DNA of 7,747 nucleotides from Brachyspira pilosicoli (GTDB taxonomy: Bacteria > Spirochaetota > Brachyspiria > Brachyspirales > Brachyspiraceae). Below the pieces are notes generated by a model. That model saw only the letters and a program-made list of their open reading frames with translations. It had not been told where the DNA came from and did not search any database. The stretch is taken from NCBI RefSeq assembly GCF_019402445.1, contig NZ_SRZM01000038.1, positions 1 through 7,747 of the forward strand, written 5' to 3'. Both the position numbers and the translations under genes were made by a program. Each line of letters starts with the position of its first letter. The stretch's first letter is position 1. Below, piece after piece: positions 6,684 to 7,747 of this stretch.

Positions 6684-7747
6684 TTATATATTATTTATTG
6701 CTTCTATTATCATATTAAAACGCATACCTAGTGAAGCTTTTATTAAAATTGCTGTTTCTTCATTACTGTTTTTTATAATATCAATTATGGTATTTATGCT
6801 CTCTTCTACTTTTTTAAAATGCATTTTAGAGCAGGTAACTTCATTATCTATTTTCTCTGAATTATCTCCTACTGTAATAACTTCATTTATATTTTTTAAT
6901 GAGTTTATAAATACTCCTATATCTTTATGAAAAGAAGAGTTTTCAGTTTCTGTTTCAAGCATATCGCCTATAATAGCTATTTTTCTTTTTTCTTCTCTTT
7001 TAGATAAATATATAAGCATGTTTTTTAATGCTGTAGGATTTGAATTGTAGCAGTCGTTTATAATAGAGCAGTTATTTATTTTTATTATCTGCATTCTGTT
7101 TTTTTGATTTTGATAATTAGTTAAAGCTTTTGCACATTCTTCTAAATCTACGTTATAGAGTTCTGCTGCTTTTAGAGCCATTAATATATTTTGTAAATTA
7201 AAATCTCCAATTAAATTATGATTGAATGTTACATTCTTATAAATAAAACTATTATCATCTATCTTTTTTATTTCTTTTATATCTGCCTCTATAATGTTTT
7301 TTATTTTTTTGTTTTTTGCCTCGCTTAATAATATATCTACTTTGTTTGTGTTTTTATTTATAATAGCATTTTCTTTTGCATTATTAAATAACTCACTTTT
7401 AGCAAGAGCAATATTTTCTAAAGAACCCAAAAAAGCAATATGTACAGGCTCAATATTATTAATAATAACAGTATCAGCCTCTATTGCCTCTGATATTCTT
7501 AAGAGTTCATTTTTATGATTCATTCCAGCTTCTATTACTGCCATATCATAGCTATCATCTAAATTAAATATTGTTTTTGGTACTCCTATTTCATTATTAA
7601 AATTACCTTCTGTTTTTAATGTTCTATATTTTGTGCTTAAAAATAATGCTGTTAATTCTTTTGTAGTAGTTTTTCCGCAGCTTCCTGTAATTGATACTAC
7701 TTTTATATTAAATCTTCTTCTATATTCTCTAGCCAACTTTATAAAAA
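6684..7747 (-). CDS. murF: UDP-N-acetylmuramoyl-tripeptide--D-alanyl-D-alanine ligase, N-terminus cut by window edge
   Basis: Cytoplasmic Mur ligase that adds D-Ala-D-Ala to the UDP-MurNAc-tripeptide using ATP. The frame runs off the right edge: the codon at 7734-7736 is TTG (Leu) inside FIKLAREYRRRF, not a start. About 100 N-terminal residues (the UDP-MurNAc-binding domain) are therefore missing from view. Visible parts are the ATP-binding domain with P-loop ITGSCGKTTTKE (GSCGKTTT at 7662-7685), GNFNNEIGVPKT, VIEAGMNH and INNIEPVHIAFLGS, then GDFNLQNILMAL. The C-terminal domain follows with NDCYNSNP (7035-7058) and IIGDMLETETENSSFH. Two family motifs deviate: NDCYNSNP for the usual DDxYNANP, and KASL (6729-6740) for the usual KGSR. 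All are conservative enough for an active enzyme. MurF is favoured over MurE or MurC by the NFNNEIGVP and YNxNP signatures. The gene converges on mlaE with a 13-base gap. Confidence 0.93.
   Translation of the reverse strand, partial: FIKLAREYRRRFNIKVVSITGSCGKTTTKELTALFLSTKYRTLKTEGNFNNEIGVPKTIFNLDDSYDMAVIEAGMNHKNELLRISEAIEADTVIINNIEPVHIAFLGSLENIALAKSELFNNAKENAIINKNTNKVDILLSEAKNKKIKNIIEADIKEIKKIDDNSFIYKNVTFNHNLIGDFNLQNILMALKAAELYNVDLEECAKALTNYQNQKNRMQIIKINNCSIINDCYNSNPTALKNMLIYLSKREEKRKIAIIGDMLETETENSSFHKDIGVFINSLKNINEVITVGDNSEKIDNEVTCSKMHFKKVEESINTIIDIIKNSNEETAILIKASLGMRFNMIIEAINNI

Noticed and set aside
6660..6715. Bidirectional terminator between mlaE and murF
   Set aside because: Only a weak A/U stem can be drawn, with no G/C pairs, so it is indistinguishable from AT-rich background.
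7734..7736. TTG as start of the murF gene
   Set aside because: The frame continues to the window edge, and a start here would remove the whole N-terminal substrate-binding domain of MurF.

Overview
The window looks like chromosomal DNA from an AT-rich, two-membraned (diderm) bacterium. My best guess is a Brachyspira-like spirochaete. This rests on the very low GC, heavy use of AGA/ATA/TTA codons, an Mla-type (MlaE) permease that implies an outer membrane, and the style of the M23 peptidases. No 16S or other diagnostic marker is present, so the genus is an inference. Six genes run on the + strand and a seventh converges on them from the right. The first and last genes are cut by the window edges.

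Left third (1-2949): an envelope cassette. A C-terminal M23 zinc metallopeptidase (5' end missing) is followed closely by a single-pass membrane protein whose periplasmic part looks like a seven-bladed beta-propeller. That gene overlaps by ATGA with a second, secreted M23 peptidase from a different subfamily. Both peptidases keep their zinc-binding and catalytic residues. The arrangement suggests a co-translated peptidoglycan-remodelling module with a membrane-anchored scaffold or regulator between two hydrolases.

Middle (2960-3853): a putative GT-A fold glycosyltransferase with a DxD motif. It is noticeably more AT-rich than its neighbours and is probably the last gene of the left transcription unit.

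Right half (3850-6670): a good sigma-70-type promoter overlaps the glycosyltransferase stop codon. It should drive rplI (ribosomal protein L9), dnaB (replicative helicase, TAATG overlap with rplI) and mlaE (lipid-transport ABC permease). This links translation, replication and envelope-lipid genes in one unit. The usual rpsF-ssb-rpsR partners of rplI are not immediately upstream, and the mlaF and mlaD partners of mlaE are not in the window.

Right end (6684-7747, minus strand): murF, the last cytoplasmic enzyme of peptidoglycan precursor synthesis, lacking its N-terminal domain because of the window edge. It is separated from mlaE by only 13 bases, with no convincing terminator hairpin. There are no tRNA or rRNA genes, CRISPR arrays, insertion sequences or long intergenic regions. 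The largest non-coding gap is 83 bases, at the rplI promoter.
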